A stretch of 64,000 bases of DNA from Enterovirga aerilata (GTDB lineage: Bacteria; Pseudomonadota; Alphaproteobacteria; Rhizobiales; Beijerinckiaceae), in contig NZ_JABEPP010000006.1 in the NCBI RefSeq assembly GCF_013044135.1, forward strand, positions 310,001 through 374,000, written 5' to 3'. Positions 8,625-17,248 of the stretch are shown here, in pieces. Every line of letters begins with the position of its first letter. The stretch's first letter is position 1. Made by a program: the position numbers and the translations under genes. The notes beneath the pieces were generated by a model. It made no database searches. It was not told the DNA's origin and saw nothing but the letters and a program-made list of their open reading frames with translations.

Positions 8625-9158
8625 ATGCTCGATCCTGCCGCTTTCGCCTCGACGCCCGCGCCGGGCCGCGATTGCGGCGCCTGCACGCTCTGCTGCAAGG
8701 TCTACGACGTGCCGGCGCTGGACAAGCCCGCCGGAACATGGTGCCGGCACTGCCAGCCGGGCCGGGGCTGCGGCATCCACGAGACGCGCCCGCAGCATTG
8801 CCGTTCCTTCCACTGCCTCTGGATGACGGAAACCTGGCTGGGTCCGGAATGGAAACCGGATCGCGCGAAGCTCGTGCTGTCGGTCGATCCCGCGACGCGC
8901 TTCCTCCTGGTGCAGGTCGACCCCGGAGCCCCGGGCGCCTGGCGCCGCGAACCCTATTATGCCCAGCTCAAGAGCTGGGCCGCGGCCGGAGCCCAGCAGG
9001 CGCGGCACGTCATCGTGTTCCTCAACAAGAATGCCACCGTGGTGCTGCCCGACCGGGACGTGCCGCTCGGCGTGATGGGCCCGAACGATCGGATCGTGGC
9101 GCGGCCCCGGAGCACGCCGCAAGGCATGACCCTCGACGTCGAGAAGGTCGCCGCCTGA
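8625..9158 (+). CDS. YkgJ-family cysteine-cluster (metal-chelating) protein
   Basis: The 177-residue protein is rich in Cys in its first half: DCGACTLCCKVYDVP, then TWCRHCQPGRGCGIHETRP and HCRSFHCLW. This is the zinc/iron-chelating cluster of the YkgJ family, whose biochemical role is unsettled; the cluster is thought to bind a metal. A strong ribosome-binding site (AGAAGGGG) precedes the ATG. It is followed with an overlap or zero gap by a HAD hydrolase and then a metal-ion exporter, which supports a metal-linked role by context only. Confidence 0.85.
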   Translation: MLDPAAFASTPAPGRDCGACTLCCKVYDVPALDKPAGTWCRHCQPGRGCGIHETRPQHCRSFHCLWMTETWLGPEWKPDRAKLVLSVDPATRFLLVQVDPGAPGAWRREPYYAQLKSWAAAGAQQARHVIVFLNKNATVVLPDRDVPLGVMGPNDRIVARPRSTPQGMTLDVEKVAA

Positions 9159-9907
9159 TCTCCTCGCCGCCCACCCCGTCCGGTCCCGGCGCCCTGAAGG
9201 CGCTCCTGTTCGACAAGGACGGCACCCTCATCGACTTCGACCGTACCTGGGGGCCGGCGGCCTACGAGGTGATGACGACGCTCGCCGGCGGCGACCGCGC
9301 GAGGCTCGAGCGGCTGATGCTGGTGAGCGAATATGTGGAGGAGGAGCGCCGCTTCCTTCCCACCTCGCCGCTGATTGCCGGATCCTCCGCCCATTACGGG
9401 CCGCTCTGGGCGGGAGCGCTCGGTCGCGAGCCGGGCGAGGCGCTCTATCGCGAGATGGACGATCTCTTCCGCCTCGGTGGGCTGCGCCATCTCGCGCCGA
9501 TCGGCGCGCCGGCCGCGATCCTTCGCGAGCTGGCGGGGCGGGGCCTGCATCTCGGGATCGCCACGAACGATGCGGAGGCCTCCGCCCGGGCGCAGGCCGA
9601 GGCGCTCGGATTGTGCGATCTCGTCGGCTTCGTGGCCGGCTACGATTCCGGCTTCGGCGGCAAGCCGGATCCCGGCATGGTCACGGCCTTCGTCGAGCGG
9701 CACGGACTCGCGCCTTCGGAGGTGGCGCTGATCGGCGATTCGAAGCACGATCTCCTGGCCGCGCGCGCGGCGGGCGTTCGGGCTGTCGCGGTGCTCACCG
9801 GTCCGCTGCGCGACGCCGCGCGGCCGGAGATCGAGCCGCATGCGGACCATGTGCTGGGTTCGATCTCGGACCTGCCGGCCTGGCTGGACGGAGAGCTGGA
9901 TGGCTGA
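9155..9907 (+). CDS. HAD-superfamily hydrolase, phosphoglycolate phosphatase-like
   Basis: About 250 residues with the full HAD set: nucleophile motif LLFDKDGTL, motif II around GIATND, motif III Lys in GGKPDPGM and the acidic motif IV in ALIGDSKHDLLAA. It should hydrolyse a phosphomonoester such as 2-phosphoglycolate in the cytoplasm. The start is a puzzle. No ATG, GTG or TTG lies in frame between the upstream gene and the DxDGT motif. The first usable ATG/GTG (about 9268) would delete the nucleophile. I give the CTG at 9155, which overlaps the upstream TGA as CTGA, as a tentative coupled start. A base error is the alternative. Confidence 0.8.
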   Translation: MISSPPTPSGPGALKALLFDKDGTLIDFDRTWGPAAYEVMTTLAGGDRARLERLMLVSEYVEEERRFLPTSPLIAGSSAHYGPLWAGALGREPGEALYREMDDLFRLGGLRHLAPIGAPAAILRELAGRGLHLGIATNDAEASARAQAEALGLCDLVGFVAGYDSGFGGKPDPGMVTAFVERHGLAPSEVALIGDSKHDLLAARAAGVRAVAVLTGPLRDAARPEIEPHADHVLGSISDLPAWLDGELDG

Positions 9908-10904
9908 CCGGGCTTCACCTCGGGACCATGCCCCCCATGACCATCGCCATGATCACGCGCCTGGCCACGAGCACGGCCATCCGGCCCATGACCATCATCA
10001 TCATGGCGGGCTCGGCCATGTCCACGCTCCGGCGAGCTTCGGCCGCGCCTTCGCGATCGGCATTTCGCTCAATGTCGGGATCGTCATCCTGCAGGCCGTC
10101 TACGGCTATCTGTCGAATTCCGTCGCCCTGATCGCGGATGCCGGGCACAACCTGTCCGACGTGCTCGGTCTCGTGGTCGCCTGGGCTGCGACCGTGCTCG
10201 CCGCGCGGCCGCCGAGCTCGCGCTTCACCTATGGCCTGCGCGGCTCCTCGATCCTGGGGGCCATGTTCAACGCGGTGTTCCTGCTCGTCGCGGTCGGCGC
10301 CCTGTCCTGGGAGGCCGTCGGCCGCCTCGTCGAGCCCGAGCCCGTGGCCGGGATCACCGTCATCGTGGTCGCGGCTATCGGCATGGTCCTGAACGGCTTC
10401 ACGGCCTGGCTCTTCGCCGGGGGAGGCAAGAGCGACCTCAACATCCGCGGCGCGTACCTGCACATGGCGGCCGATGCCGCGGTCTCGGCCGGGGTGGTGG
10501 TCGCGGGCTTCGTGATCCTGACGACGGGATGGCTCTGGCTGGACCCGGCAGTCAGCCTCGTCATCAACGCCATCATCGTCTGGGGCACCTGGAGCCTGCT
10601 CCGCGAGAGCCTGGTCATGTCGCTCGCGGCCGTTCCGGCCGGCATCGACCCGGAGGAGGTTCGCGCCTTTCTGGCGGCGCAGCCGGGCGTGGCCGAGCTT
10701 CACGATCTCCATATCTGGCCGATCTCGACGACCGAGACGGCGCTCACCGCGCATCTTGCGATGCCGGGCGGCCATCCCGGCGACGGCTTCCTCATGCGGC
10801 TCGCGGCCGAGCTCAATGCGCGGTTCCGCATCGGGCACGTGACGCTCCAGGTCGAGACGGATCCGGCGACGGTCTGCGCGCTCGCGCCGGCGCATGTCGT
10901 GTGA
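9900..10904 (+). CDS. cation diffusion facilitator (CzcD/ZitB-like zinc exporter)
   Basis: The 334-residue inner-membrane protein exports divalent metal by proton antiport. The N-terminal 45 residues are extremely His-rich (for example HDHHHHGGLGHVH) and likely buffer or sense Zn. Six membrane segments follow with the HxxxD metal site of TM2 (DAGHNLSDV, H83/D87) and its TM5 partner (LHMAADA). A cytoplasmic domain with LHDLHIWPIS closes the protein. This is the CzcD/ZitB subfamily pattern. The ATG overlaps the end of the HAD gene by 8 nt, so the two are translationally coupled. Confidence 0.94.
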   Translation: MADRASPRDHAPHDHRHDHAPGHEHGHPAHDHHHHGGLGHVHAPASFGRAFAIGISLNVGIVILQAVYGYLSNSVALIADAGHNLSDVLGLVVAWAATVLAARPPSSRFTYGLRGSSILGAMFNAVFLLVAVGALSWEAVGRLVEPEPVAGITVIVVAAIGMVLNGFTAWLFAGGGKSDLNIRGAYLHMAADAAVSAGVVVAGFVILTTGWLWLDPAVSLVINAIIVWGTWSLLRESLVMSLAAVPAGIDPEEVRAFLAAQPGVAELHDLHIWPISTTETALTAHLAMPGGHPGDGFLMRLAAELNARFRIGHVTLQVETDPATVCALAPAHVV

Positions 10905-11003
10905 GGCTCCGCCGATCGTGATCGCCGCGGAGCGGTGCCGCGGGGACTGAACTGCCCCGCCCGGGCGTTACCGGCAGGGGAAGCCGAACCGGGTACGGAC
11001 CGC

Positions 11004-11900
11004 ATGGACATCTCCCTCGCACTCTGGCGCGACCGCAAGGGCAACCTCTCCGTCCTGCGCATCGTGACGCTCGCGGTCCTGCTGTGGCCGGCCGTCCTCG
11101 CCGTCTTCGATACCGGCCGGGGCGGGCTCGGGCCGCGCCCGCTGAACGAGGTGATCCACCGTTCCGGCTGGTGGGCGCTCGTCTTCCTCATGGCCTCGCT
11201 CGCGGTCACGCCGCTGCGTCAGGCGGGCGGCTTCGCTCGGCTCTTCGAGGTGCGGCGGATGATCGGCGTCGCGTCCTTCTGCTACGCGGCCGCGCATCTC
11301 GCCCTCTACGTCGTCGACCAGCGGCTCGACCTGGTGAAGGTCGCGACCGAGATCGCCTCCCGCCTCTACCTGACGATCGGCTTCGTCGCGCTGCTCGGGC
11401 TGGCCGCGCTCGGCGCCACCTCCAACGACGCCATGCTCAGGCGCCTCGGCGGGCTCAGGTGGCGGCGCCTGCACCGGCTCGCCTACGGTATCGCGCTCCT
11501 CGCCCTGGTCCACTTCTTCCAGCAGACCAAGGCGGACATTGCGGAGCCAACGCTCTTCGCCGGGCTCTTCGCCTGGATGATGGGCTACCGGATCCTCGCC
11601 CGCGCGGGCGGCAACGCGCTGGCCTGGCCGCGTCTGCTCCTCCTCGCGCTCCTGGCGGGGGGCCTGACCTTCGCGGGCGACGCGCTCGGGCTCTGGCTCA
11701 CGGCCGGGCGCCCGCCGCCGCTGGACTTCCTGCCGCTCTATGCCGGCGCGGCGCTTGATCCCGACCTCGGCATCCGGCCGGGCTGGCCGGTCCTCGCGGC
11801 CGGGATCGCGGTCGCCCTCCTGGAGGCGGCGCGATCGGCGCGGCGCCGCCTTGCCCCGCCCCGCCCGCGCAGGCCGGTCGCCGCCTCCGCGGCGTCCTGA
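11004..11900 (+). CDS. msrQ: MsrQ/YedZ-like haem-binding membrane protein
   Basis: The 298-residue protein has a ferric reductase-like transmembrane domain of about six helices. Conserved His residues (NEVIHRSGWW, AAHLALYVVD, LHRLAYGIALLALVHFF) would ligate haem. MsrQ passes electrons from the respiratory chain to the periplasmic methionine-sulfoxide reductase MsrP. No msrP lies next to it here, so the pairing cannot be confirmed from this window. The protein carries a C-terminal extension of about 80 residues with further hydrophobic segments and a basic Pro/Arg tail, longer than E. coli YedZ. The start ATG gives MDISLALWRDRKGN. Confidence 0.82.
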   Translation: MDISLALWRDRKGNLSVLRIVTLAVLLWPAVLAVFDTGRGGLGPRPLNEVIHRSGWWALVFLMASLAVTPLRQAGGFARLFEVRRMIGVASFCYAAAHLALYVVDQRLDLVKVATEIASRLYLTIGFVALLGLAALGATSNDAMLRRLGGLRWRRLHRLAYGIALLALVHFFQQTKADIAEPTLFAGLFAWMMGYRILARAGGNALAWPRLLLLALLAGGLTFAGDALGLWLTAGRPPPLDFLPLYAGAALDPDLGIRPGWPVLAAGIAVALLEAARSARRRLAPPRPRRPVAASAAS

Positions 11901-11996
11901 CGCGCATCGCACCATCGTCCAGATTGCGGAGTCCTTGCCCTCGCTTATGTTGCGCGCGCAAGCTTGAGCCCGAGCGAGGGTCTGGGAGGAACATCG

Positions 11997-13628
11997 ATGC
12001 GCGGCCTGATGCAGGACTGGCCACTGCTCATCCACAAGGTCATCGACTACGCGGCGAACGAGCACCCGAAGCGGCCGGTCGTCTCCCGCTCCGTCGAGGG
12101 GCCGATGCATCGCACCAACTATGCCGAGGTGCGCGAGCGCGCGCTCAAGGTTGCCAAGCGCCTGGAGATGGACGGCATCCGGCTCGGCGACCGCGTCGCG
12201 ACGCTCGCCTGGAACACCTGGCGCCACCTCGAGACCTGGTACGGCATCACGGGCATCGGGGCGATCTACCACACGGTCAATCCGCGGCTCTTCGAGGACC
12301 AGATCGTCTTCATCATGAGCCATGCCGAGGACCGGCTCCTGTTCCTCGACCTCACCTTCGTGCCGCTGGTGGAGAAGATCGCCTCCCGCATCCCCTCCGT
12401 GGAGCGCTTCGTCGTCCTGACGGACGGCGCGCACATGCCCGAGACCTCGCTCCGCAACGCCGTCGCCTACGAGGACTGGCTCGCCGAGGCGGATTCCGAC
12501 TTCGCCTGGCTCACCCTGGACGAGACCACCGCGGCCGGCCTCTGCTACACGTCCGGCACGACGGGCGAGCCGAAGGGCGTGCTCTACTCGCATCGCTCGA
12601 ACGTGCTGCACGCGATGATGACCGTGATGCCGGACGCCTTCGGGCTGTCGACGCGCGACGTCGTCATGCCGGTCGTCCCGCTCTTCCACGCCAATAGCTG
12701 GTCGCTCGCCTTTGCGGCGCCGATGGCCGGGTCGAGCCTAGTCATGCCGGGCCCGAAGCTCGACGGCGCCTCGATCTACGAGATCCTGAATGCCGAGAAG
12801 GTGACCTTCACGGCCGCGGTGCCGACCATCTGGTTCTCGCTCCTCCAGCATCTCGACGCCCATGCCGGGCAGCTCCCGCACCTCACCCGCGTCGGCATCG
12901 GCGGCTCCGCCTGTCCGCGCGCCGTGATCGAGGCCTTCGAGAAGCGGTTCGGCGTGCAGGTGCTCCATGCCTGGGGCATGACGGAGATGAGCCCGGTCGG
13001 CTCCATCTGCTCCATCAAGCCGGACATCCAGACCGAGGACTACGACAGGCTCCTGGACGTGAAGGTCACCCAGGGCTACGCGCCCTTCGGCGTGGAGTGG
13101 AAGATCACCGACGACAACGGCAGGAAGCTGCCGCATGACGGCAAGACCTTCGGCCGGCTGAAGGTCCGGGGCACCGCCGTGGTGCGCCGCTATTTCCGCC
13201 GGGAGGACGAGGAGATCCTCGACGAGGAGGGCTTCTTCGACACGGGCGACGTCGCGACCCTGGACGAGAACGGCTACATGCGGATCACCGACCGCTCGAA
13301 GGACGTGATCAAGTCGGGCGGCGAGTGGATCTCCTCGATCGAGCTCGAGAACCTGGCGGTCGGCCATCCGGACGTCGCCGAGGCGGCCGTGATAGGCGTC
13401 CACCACCCGAAATGGGACGAGCGCCCGATCCTCATCCTCGTGCCGAAGCCCGGCCGCGAGCCGAAGAAGGAGGACGTGCTGGAGTTCCTGCGGCCGCGCA
13501 TCGCGAAATGGTGGATGCCGGACGACGTCATTGTCGTGCCGGACATCCCGCACACCGCGACCGGCAAGATCCAGAAGACGGCGCTCCGCGACCGCTTCCG
13601 CGACTACCAGCTTCCCACCGTGGCGTAG
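11997..13628 (+). CDS. medium/long-chain fatty-acid--CoA ligase (AMP-binding enzyme)
   Basis: The 543-residue ANL-superfamily enzyme activates a fatty acid with ATP to acyl-AMP and then acyl-CoA. Visible motifs are the P-loop YTSGTTGEPKG (residues 184-194), HAWGMTEMSP, DTGDVATLDENGYMRITDRSKD and the C-terminal catalytic Lys in TATGKIQKTALRDRF. The overall pattern resembles AlkK-type medium-chain ligases. A strong GGGAGGA six bases before the ATG fixes the start. It is monocistronic or loosely linked to the dehydrogenase that follows 26 bp later. Confidence 0.93.
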   Translation: MRGLMQDWPLLIHKVIDYAANEHPKRPVVSRSVEGPMHRTNYAEVRERALKVAKRLEMDGIRLGDRVATLAWNTWRHLETWYGITGIGAIYHTVNPRLFEDQIVFIMSHAEDRLLFLDLTFVPLVEKIASRIPSVERFVVLTDGAHMPETSLRNAVAYEDWLAEADSDFAWLTLDETTAAGLCYTSGTTGEPKGVLYSHRSNVLHAMMTVMPDAFGLSTRDVVMPVVPLFHANSWSLAFAAPMAGSSLVMPGPKLDGASIYEILNAEKVTFTAAVPTIWFSLLQHLDAHAGQLPHLTRVGIGGSACPRAVIEAFEKRFGVQVLHAWGMTEMSPVGSICSIKPDIQTEDYDRLLDVKVTQGYAPFGVEWKITDDNGRKLPHDGKTFGRLKVRGTAVVRRYFRREDEEILDEEGFFDTGDVATLDENGYMRITDRSKDVIKSGGEWISSIELENLAVGHPDVAEAAVIGVHHPKWDERPILILVPKPGREPKKEDVLEFLRPRIAKWWMPDDVIVVPDIPHTATGKIQKTALRDRFRDYQLPTVA

Positions 13629-13654
13629 GCCGGCCTCCGGACCGCGTGGGCAGG

Positions 13655-14674
13655 ATGGGACCCGTCTTCCTCACCCACGCGCCGGAGATGCTCGACAAGT
13701 ATTACGGCGAGCGCGCTCTCGCCGCCTTGCGCGGCCTCGCCGAGATTCGTCTCAATCCGACCGGGGCGGTCCTCGATGCGGCCGGCCTCGCCGAGCATGC
13801 GCGCGGCTGCCCCATCATCGTCTCCGACCGGCAGACGGCCGCTCCGGCCGCCTTTTTCGACAGCGCGCCCGACCTCGTCGCCTTCCTGCGCTGCGCGGTC
13901 GACATCCGCAACGTCGACCTGGAGGCCGCCAGCCGGAGCGGCGTGCTCGTCGCGCGCGCGACGCCCGGCTTCATGGCGGCGGTCGCCGAGATGGCGGTGG
14001 GCTACATGATCGACCTCGCCCGCGGGATCTCGCGTTCGGTCGGCGAATACCGGGCCGGGCGCGAGGCCGAGGCGCGCATGGGCCGTCAGCTCAAGGGCTC
14101 GACGCTGGGCCTGATCGGCTACGGCGCGATCTCGCAGGAGCTGGCCCCCGTCGCGGTCGCGCTCGGAATGAGGGTGCTCGTCAGCGACCCTTACAAGCAC
14201 GTGGAAGGGCCGGGGCTGGTGCAGGTCGGCATGGAGGATCTGCTGGCGGCCTCCGATTTCGTGGTCTGCCTGGCGGTCGCGACTGCCGAGACCGAAAACC
14301 TGATGGACGAGGCCGCCTTCGCACGGATGAAGCGCGGTGCGTTCTTCCTGAACCTCGCGCGCGGCAACCTGGTCGACGAGGCCGCGCTCGAGAAGGCGCT
14401 CGAGTCCGGGCAGCTCGCCGGCGCGGCGCTCGATGTCGGCCGCGCGCCAGACCAGAAGCCCTCGCCCCGCCTGGCATGCCGGCCCGACGTGATCGCGACG
14501 CCCCATGTCGCCGGGCTGACGCCCGATGCCGTCGAGCACCAGGCCTTCGACACGGTGGAGCAGGTGAGGGCGCTGCTCGCGGGACGGATTCCCGCGGGCG
14601 CCGCCAATGCGGAGGCGGCGAGCCGACTCCCGCGCCTGCGGTCAGAAAAGTTCGACATCGGCGCTCCTCCTTAG
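13655..14674 (+). CDS. D-2-hydroxyacid dehydrogenase-family protein, atypical active site
   Basis: The 339-residue protein has the NAD-binding fold of D-2-hydroxyacid dehydrogenases: LGLIGYGAISQELA as the dinucleotide loop, the active-site Arg in LNLARGNLVDE (R236) and His in TPHVAG (H284). The usual acidic partner before Pro in the 'DVFxxEP' segment is replaced: the sequence reads DVGRAPDQKP. Catalysis may therefore be altered or the protein may act on an unusual substrate. A GTG nine bases upstream (13646) is an alternative start. It lies 26 bp after the acyl-CoA ligase gene. Confidence 0.82.
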   Translation: MGPVFLTHAPEMLDKYYGERALAALRGLAEIRLNPTGAVLDAAGLAEHARGCPIIVSDRQTAAPAAFFDSAPDLVAFLRCAVDIRNVDLEAASRSGVLVARATPGFMAAVAEMAVGYMIDLARGISRSVGEYRAGREAEARMGRQLKGSTLGLIGYGAISQELAPVAVALGMRVLVSDPYKHVEGPGLVQVGMEDLLAASDFVVCLAVATAETENLMDEAAFARMKRGAFFLNLARGNLVDEAALEKALESGQLAGAALDVGRAPDQKPSPRLACRPDVIATPHVAGLTPDAVEHQAFDTVEQVRALLAGRIPAGAANAEAASRLPRLRSEKFDIGAPP

Positions 14675-14817
14675 GCGCCGATTAACCATGCCGTGGCTCA
14701 ATGGGCGCAGGTGAACGGCAGACCGACCGAGCGGCGCTCACCCGGGCCAGCGTGCGAAGGCGCGTCCGGGGAAGCCGGACAGGGCTCCGCCGGGCACGCG
14801 TGCCAGAGTCGCGTCCC

Positions 14818-15948
14818 ATGCTGCGTATTCACGCCTCCACCGTCGAAGCCGGCCAGCTTTCCTCCCATGCGCGCCCGCTCCGGGCCGCAGCTCTGACCAC
14901 GGCCTTCGCCATTCCGTGCCTGTATGGCGTGACGATCGCGGTCGGCATGCTCTCGGCGCCGCCGGGGCCGAAATACGATCCCGAGACGACCGGCAGCATT
15001 CCGAAGCAGGCCTTCGCCGTCGATCCCAGCCTGCTGGATCCCACGCCGATGCTGGGGAAGGGGGCGGCCATGGCCTGGTCGAGCGCTCCGCTTGGCAGCG
15101 GATTGCTGCCTCCCCGCCCAGCCGCCGCGCCGGCGCTCGCCGCGCCCGCGAAGGCCGAGCCCGCATCCCGGCCTGCGCCAGCTCCGTCAGCGGCCAGCCC
15201 CGAGCCGATGCGCAGCTCGCATGCCGTTCCGTTGCCCGTTCCGCGCCCGGCCGATCTCACGCCGCGCGAGGCGGCCGCCTCCGTGGCTCGCGCGCCGTCC
15301 CGCGCCGCACCGCGCCGCATGCGGACCGCCGCCGTCCCGTCGCCGCAGCCTGACGACCGTTCCTGGTTCGAGAAGCTCTTCGATCTCAACGCGCCCGGCG
15401 CCCCGGGCGTGTCCTATGCGGCGCTGGATAGCCGGCCGGTCGAGGTCGCGCCCCGGGCCCGGCAGAGCCCGAGCCCGCTGCCGACGCCCGCTGGCGAGCC
15501 GGGAGTCGCCGTCTACGACATCTCGGCCCGAACCGTGACCCTTCCGAACGGGGAGCGCCTCGAGGCCCATTCCGGCCTGCGCGAGAAGATGGACGACCCG
15601 CGCTTCGTCCATGTCCGCATGAGGGGGGCCACGCCTCCCGGCACCTACGACCTGACCGAGCGCGAGGCGCCGTTCCACGGCGTGCGCGCCATCCGCCTGA
15701 ACCCGGTCGGCGGCAGCGCGGCGATCTTCGGCCGCGCCGGGCTTCTCGCCCATACCTACCTGCTCGGGCCGAACGGCGATTCCAACGGCTGCGTGTCGCT
15801 GAAGGATTACGACCGCTTCCTTCAGGCCTTCCTCCGCGGCGAGATCCGGCGGCTCGTCGTCGTCGCCGGCAACCGTCAGGATTGGACACCGTCGGCGAAG
15901 CGCTTCGGCCGCTCCGACCGGGACGACCCGCGAGCGCGGGACGTTTGA
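14818..15948 (+). CDS. DUF2778 wall-active protein (Tlde1/L,D-transpeptidase-like)
   Basis: The 376-residue protein is anchored or secreted through a hydrophobic segment at residues 25-45. A long Ala/Pro-rich linker (about 85-180) leads to a DUF2778 domain at about 228-355. Key residues are H312 in LLAHTYLLGPNG and C325 in DSNGCVSLKDY, the pair expected for a YkuD-related cysteine transpeptidase or peptidoglycan hydrolase. The segments YDISARTVTLPNGE and FHGVRAIRLNPVGG are typical of rhizobial members. A longer frame to 14701 exists, but the ATG at 14818 gives a natural membrane-anchor N-terminus. It converges with the next gene with zero spacing. Confidence 0.85.
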   Translation: MLRIHASTVEAGQLSSHARPLRAAALTTAFAIPCLYGVTIAVGMLSAPPGPKYDPETTGSIPKQAFAVDPSLLDPTPMLGKGAAMAWSSAPLGSGLLPPRPAAAPALAAPAKAEPASRPAPAPSAASPEPMRSSHAVPLPVPRPADLTPREAAASVARAPSRAAPRRMRTAAVPSPQPDDRSWFEKLFDLNAPGAPGVSYAALDSRPVEVAPRARQSPSPLPTPAGEPGVAVYDISARTVTLPNGERLEAHSGLREKMDDPRFVHVRMRGATPPGTYDLTEREAPFHGVRAIRLNPVGGSAAIFGRAGLLAHTYLLGPNGDSNGCVSLKDYDRFLQAFLRGEIRRLVVVAGNRQDWTPSAKRFGRSDRDDPRARDV

Positions 15949-16170
15949 TCAGATCCTGCCCCTGCGCCGGCTGAAGTACCAGATCGCCGCCGCCACCACG
16001 ATGACGGCCAGGATCACCCACCAGTAATCCCCGATGCCGGTCGCCGGCGCCGCCGTGCCCGCCGGCCCGGGCGCCGTGGGGGAGGTCGGCGCGGGCGTCG
16101 TGGTTTGGGCGAGCGCCTCGCCGGCCGCGAGCAGCGCGAGCACGAGAAACGCAAAGGGACGTGCGAACAT
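15949..16170 (-). CDS. small membrane protein with signal peptide
   Basis: The product has 73 residues: a signal peptide (MFARPFAFLVLALLAAGEALA), a short Thr/Pro/Ala linker, a transmembrane helix (WWVILAVIVVAAAIWYF) and a basic SRRRGRI tail. It should sit in the inner membrane with its linker outside. I do not recognise a family. Its stop codon abuts the stop of the DUF2778 gene on the other strand with no base between. The gene may be in one transcript with the MBL gene upstream, 55 bp away. Confidence 0.6.
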   Translation of the reverse strand: MFARPFAFLVLALLAAGEALAQTTTPAPTSPTAPGPAGTAAPATGIGDYWWVILAVIVVAAAIWYFSRRRGRI

Positions 16171-16225
16171 CGGGCTATCCTCCGTGGAGGAAAGAACGAT
16201 CGGGACGCCTTCGGGTTTCTCCCGG

Positions 16226-17137
16226 TCAGGCGGGACGGAACTCCCCGTCGAGCTGCGGCGGACCCTCGGTCCGAACCTTGCCCTGGCCGACGAGGTCCTC
16301 CAGATGCGCGAAGACGGATAGCCTGGCCGCCCCGAACAGGGCCGGGTTGAGCCCCTGATAGATGGCCCGCACGATCTCGGCCGTATTGCGGTCGCCGGCC
16401 AGGATGCGGTTCAGGATCGAGGCTTCGCGCTGCCGGCGATGGTGGATGAGCGCGCGGACGAAACGCTGCGGGTCGCGGACGGGCCCGCCATGGCCGGGCC
16501 AGTAGGTCGTCTCCGGCCGGGTGCGCAGCTTCTCGAGCGACGCCATGAAGTCCGACATCGAGCCGTCCGGCGGCGCGACGATCGTCGTCGACCAGCCCAT
16601 GACGTGGTCCCCGGAGAGCAGCGCCTCTTCCTCGGCGAGCCGGAAGACGAGGTGGTTCGCCGTGTGGCCGGGCGTCTCGATCGCCTCCAGGGTCCAGCCC
16701 TCGCCTTGGACGATGTCGCCCTCCCGCATCTCGCGGTCCGGCCTGTAGGCGAGGTCGCCTGCGCCCTCCATCGAATCGGTCTCTCCCGCGGCCAGCTCGC
16801 GGGATCGCCGATGCGGCCCGCAGCCGAGGATCGGCGCGCCGGTCGCCTCCTGGAGCATCCGGGCTCCCGGCGAATGGTCGCGATGCGTATGCGTCACGGC
16901 GATGGCCGAGACCCGCTCGCCGGAGAGGCTCTCGATGATCCGCCCGACATGGCGCTCGTCGGCCGGCCCCGGATCGACCACCGCGACCTCGCCGCGGCCC
17001 ACCAGATAGGTGCAGGTGCCCTTGAAGGTGAACGGCCCCGGATTGGCGGCCACGATCCGCCGCAGCAATGGGCTCACCTCGACCGCCCGTTCCGGCTCGG
17101 GTGCGAAGTCGAGGTCGAAGGAAAGCTCGTCTGCCAT
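16226..17137 (-). CDS. MBL-fold metallo-hydrolase, LACTB2-like
   Basis: The 303-residue protein has the metallo-beta-lactamase motif HTHRDH (H83, H85, D87, H88), further metal ligands in TPGHTANH and SGDHVMGW, and a later PGHGG. A winged-helix-like C-terminal part (about 230-300, ending LVGQGKVRTEGPPQL) is typical of the LACTB2/glyoxalase-II-like branch, which includes hydrolases and RNases. The substrate is unknown. The start ATG (MADELSFDLDF) is preferred over a much longer upstream frame that overlaps bioY on the opposite strand. It is divergent from bioY across about 110 bp. Confidence 0.88.
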   Translation of the reverse strand: MADELSFDLDFAPEPERAVEVSPLLRRIVAANPGPFTFKGTCTYLVGRGEVAVVDPGPADERHVGRIIESLSGERVSAIAVTHTHRDHSPGARMLQEATGAPILGCGPHRRSRELAAGETDSMEGAGDLAYRPDREMREGDIVQGEGWTLEAIETPGHTANHLVFRLAEEEALLSGDHVMGWSTTIVAPPDGSMSDFMASLEKLRTRPETTYWPGHGGPVRDPQRFVRALIHHRRQREASILNRILAGDRNTAEIVRAIYQGLNPALFGAARLSVFAHLEDLVGQGKVRTEGPPQLDGEFRPA

Positions 17138-17248
17138 GTCCGCCTGGCTCGCAGCCCTCCAACAAGGGTGTTGAGGGGCGGGAGTACGGCCGTATAGATG
17201 CCCGAGGTCAGCCGACCAAATCTGCTCTGCCACCGCGAGGTCCAGTCC

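Noticed and set aside
6762-9122. Long minus-strand frame opposite the MFS and YkgJ genes
   Set aside because: The composition is Arg/Asp/Gly-biased without hydrophobic or conserved segments. The plus-strand genes have clear families and ribosome-binding sites.
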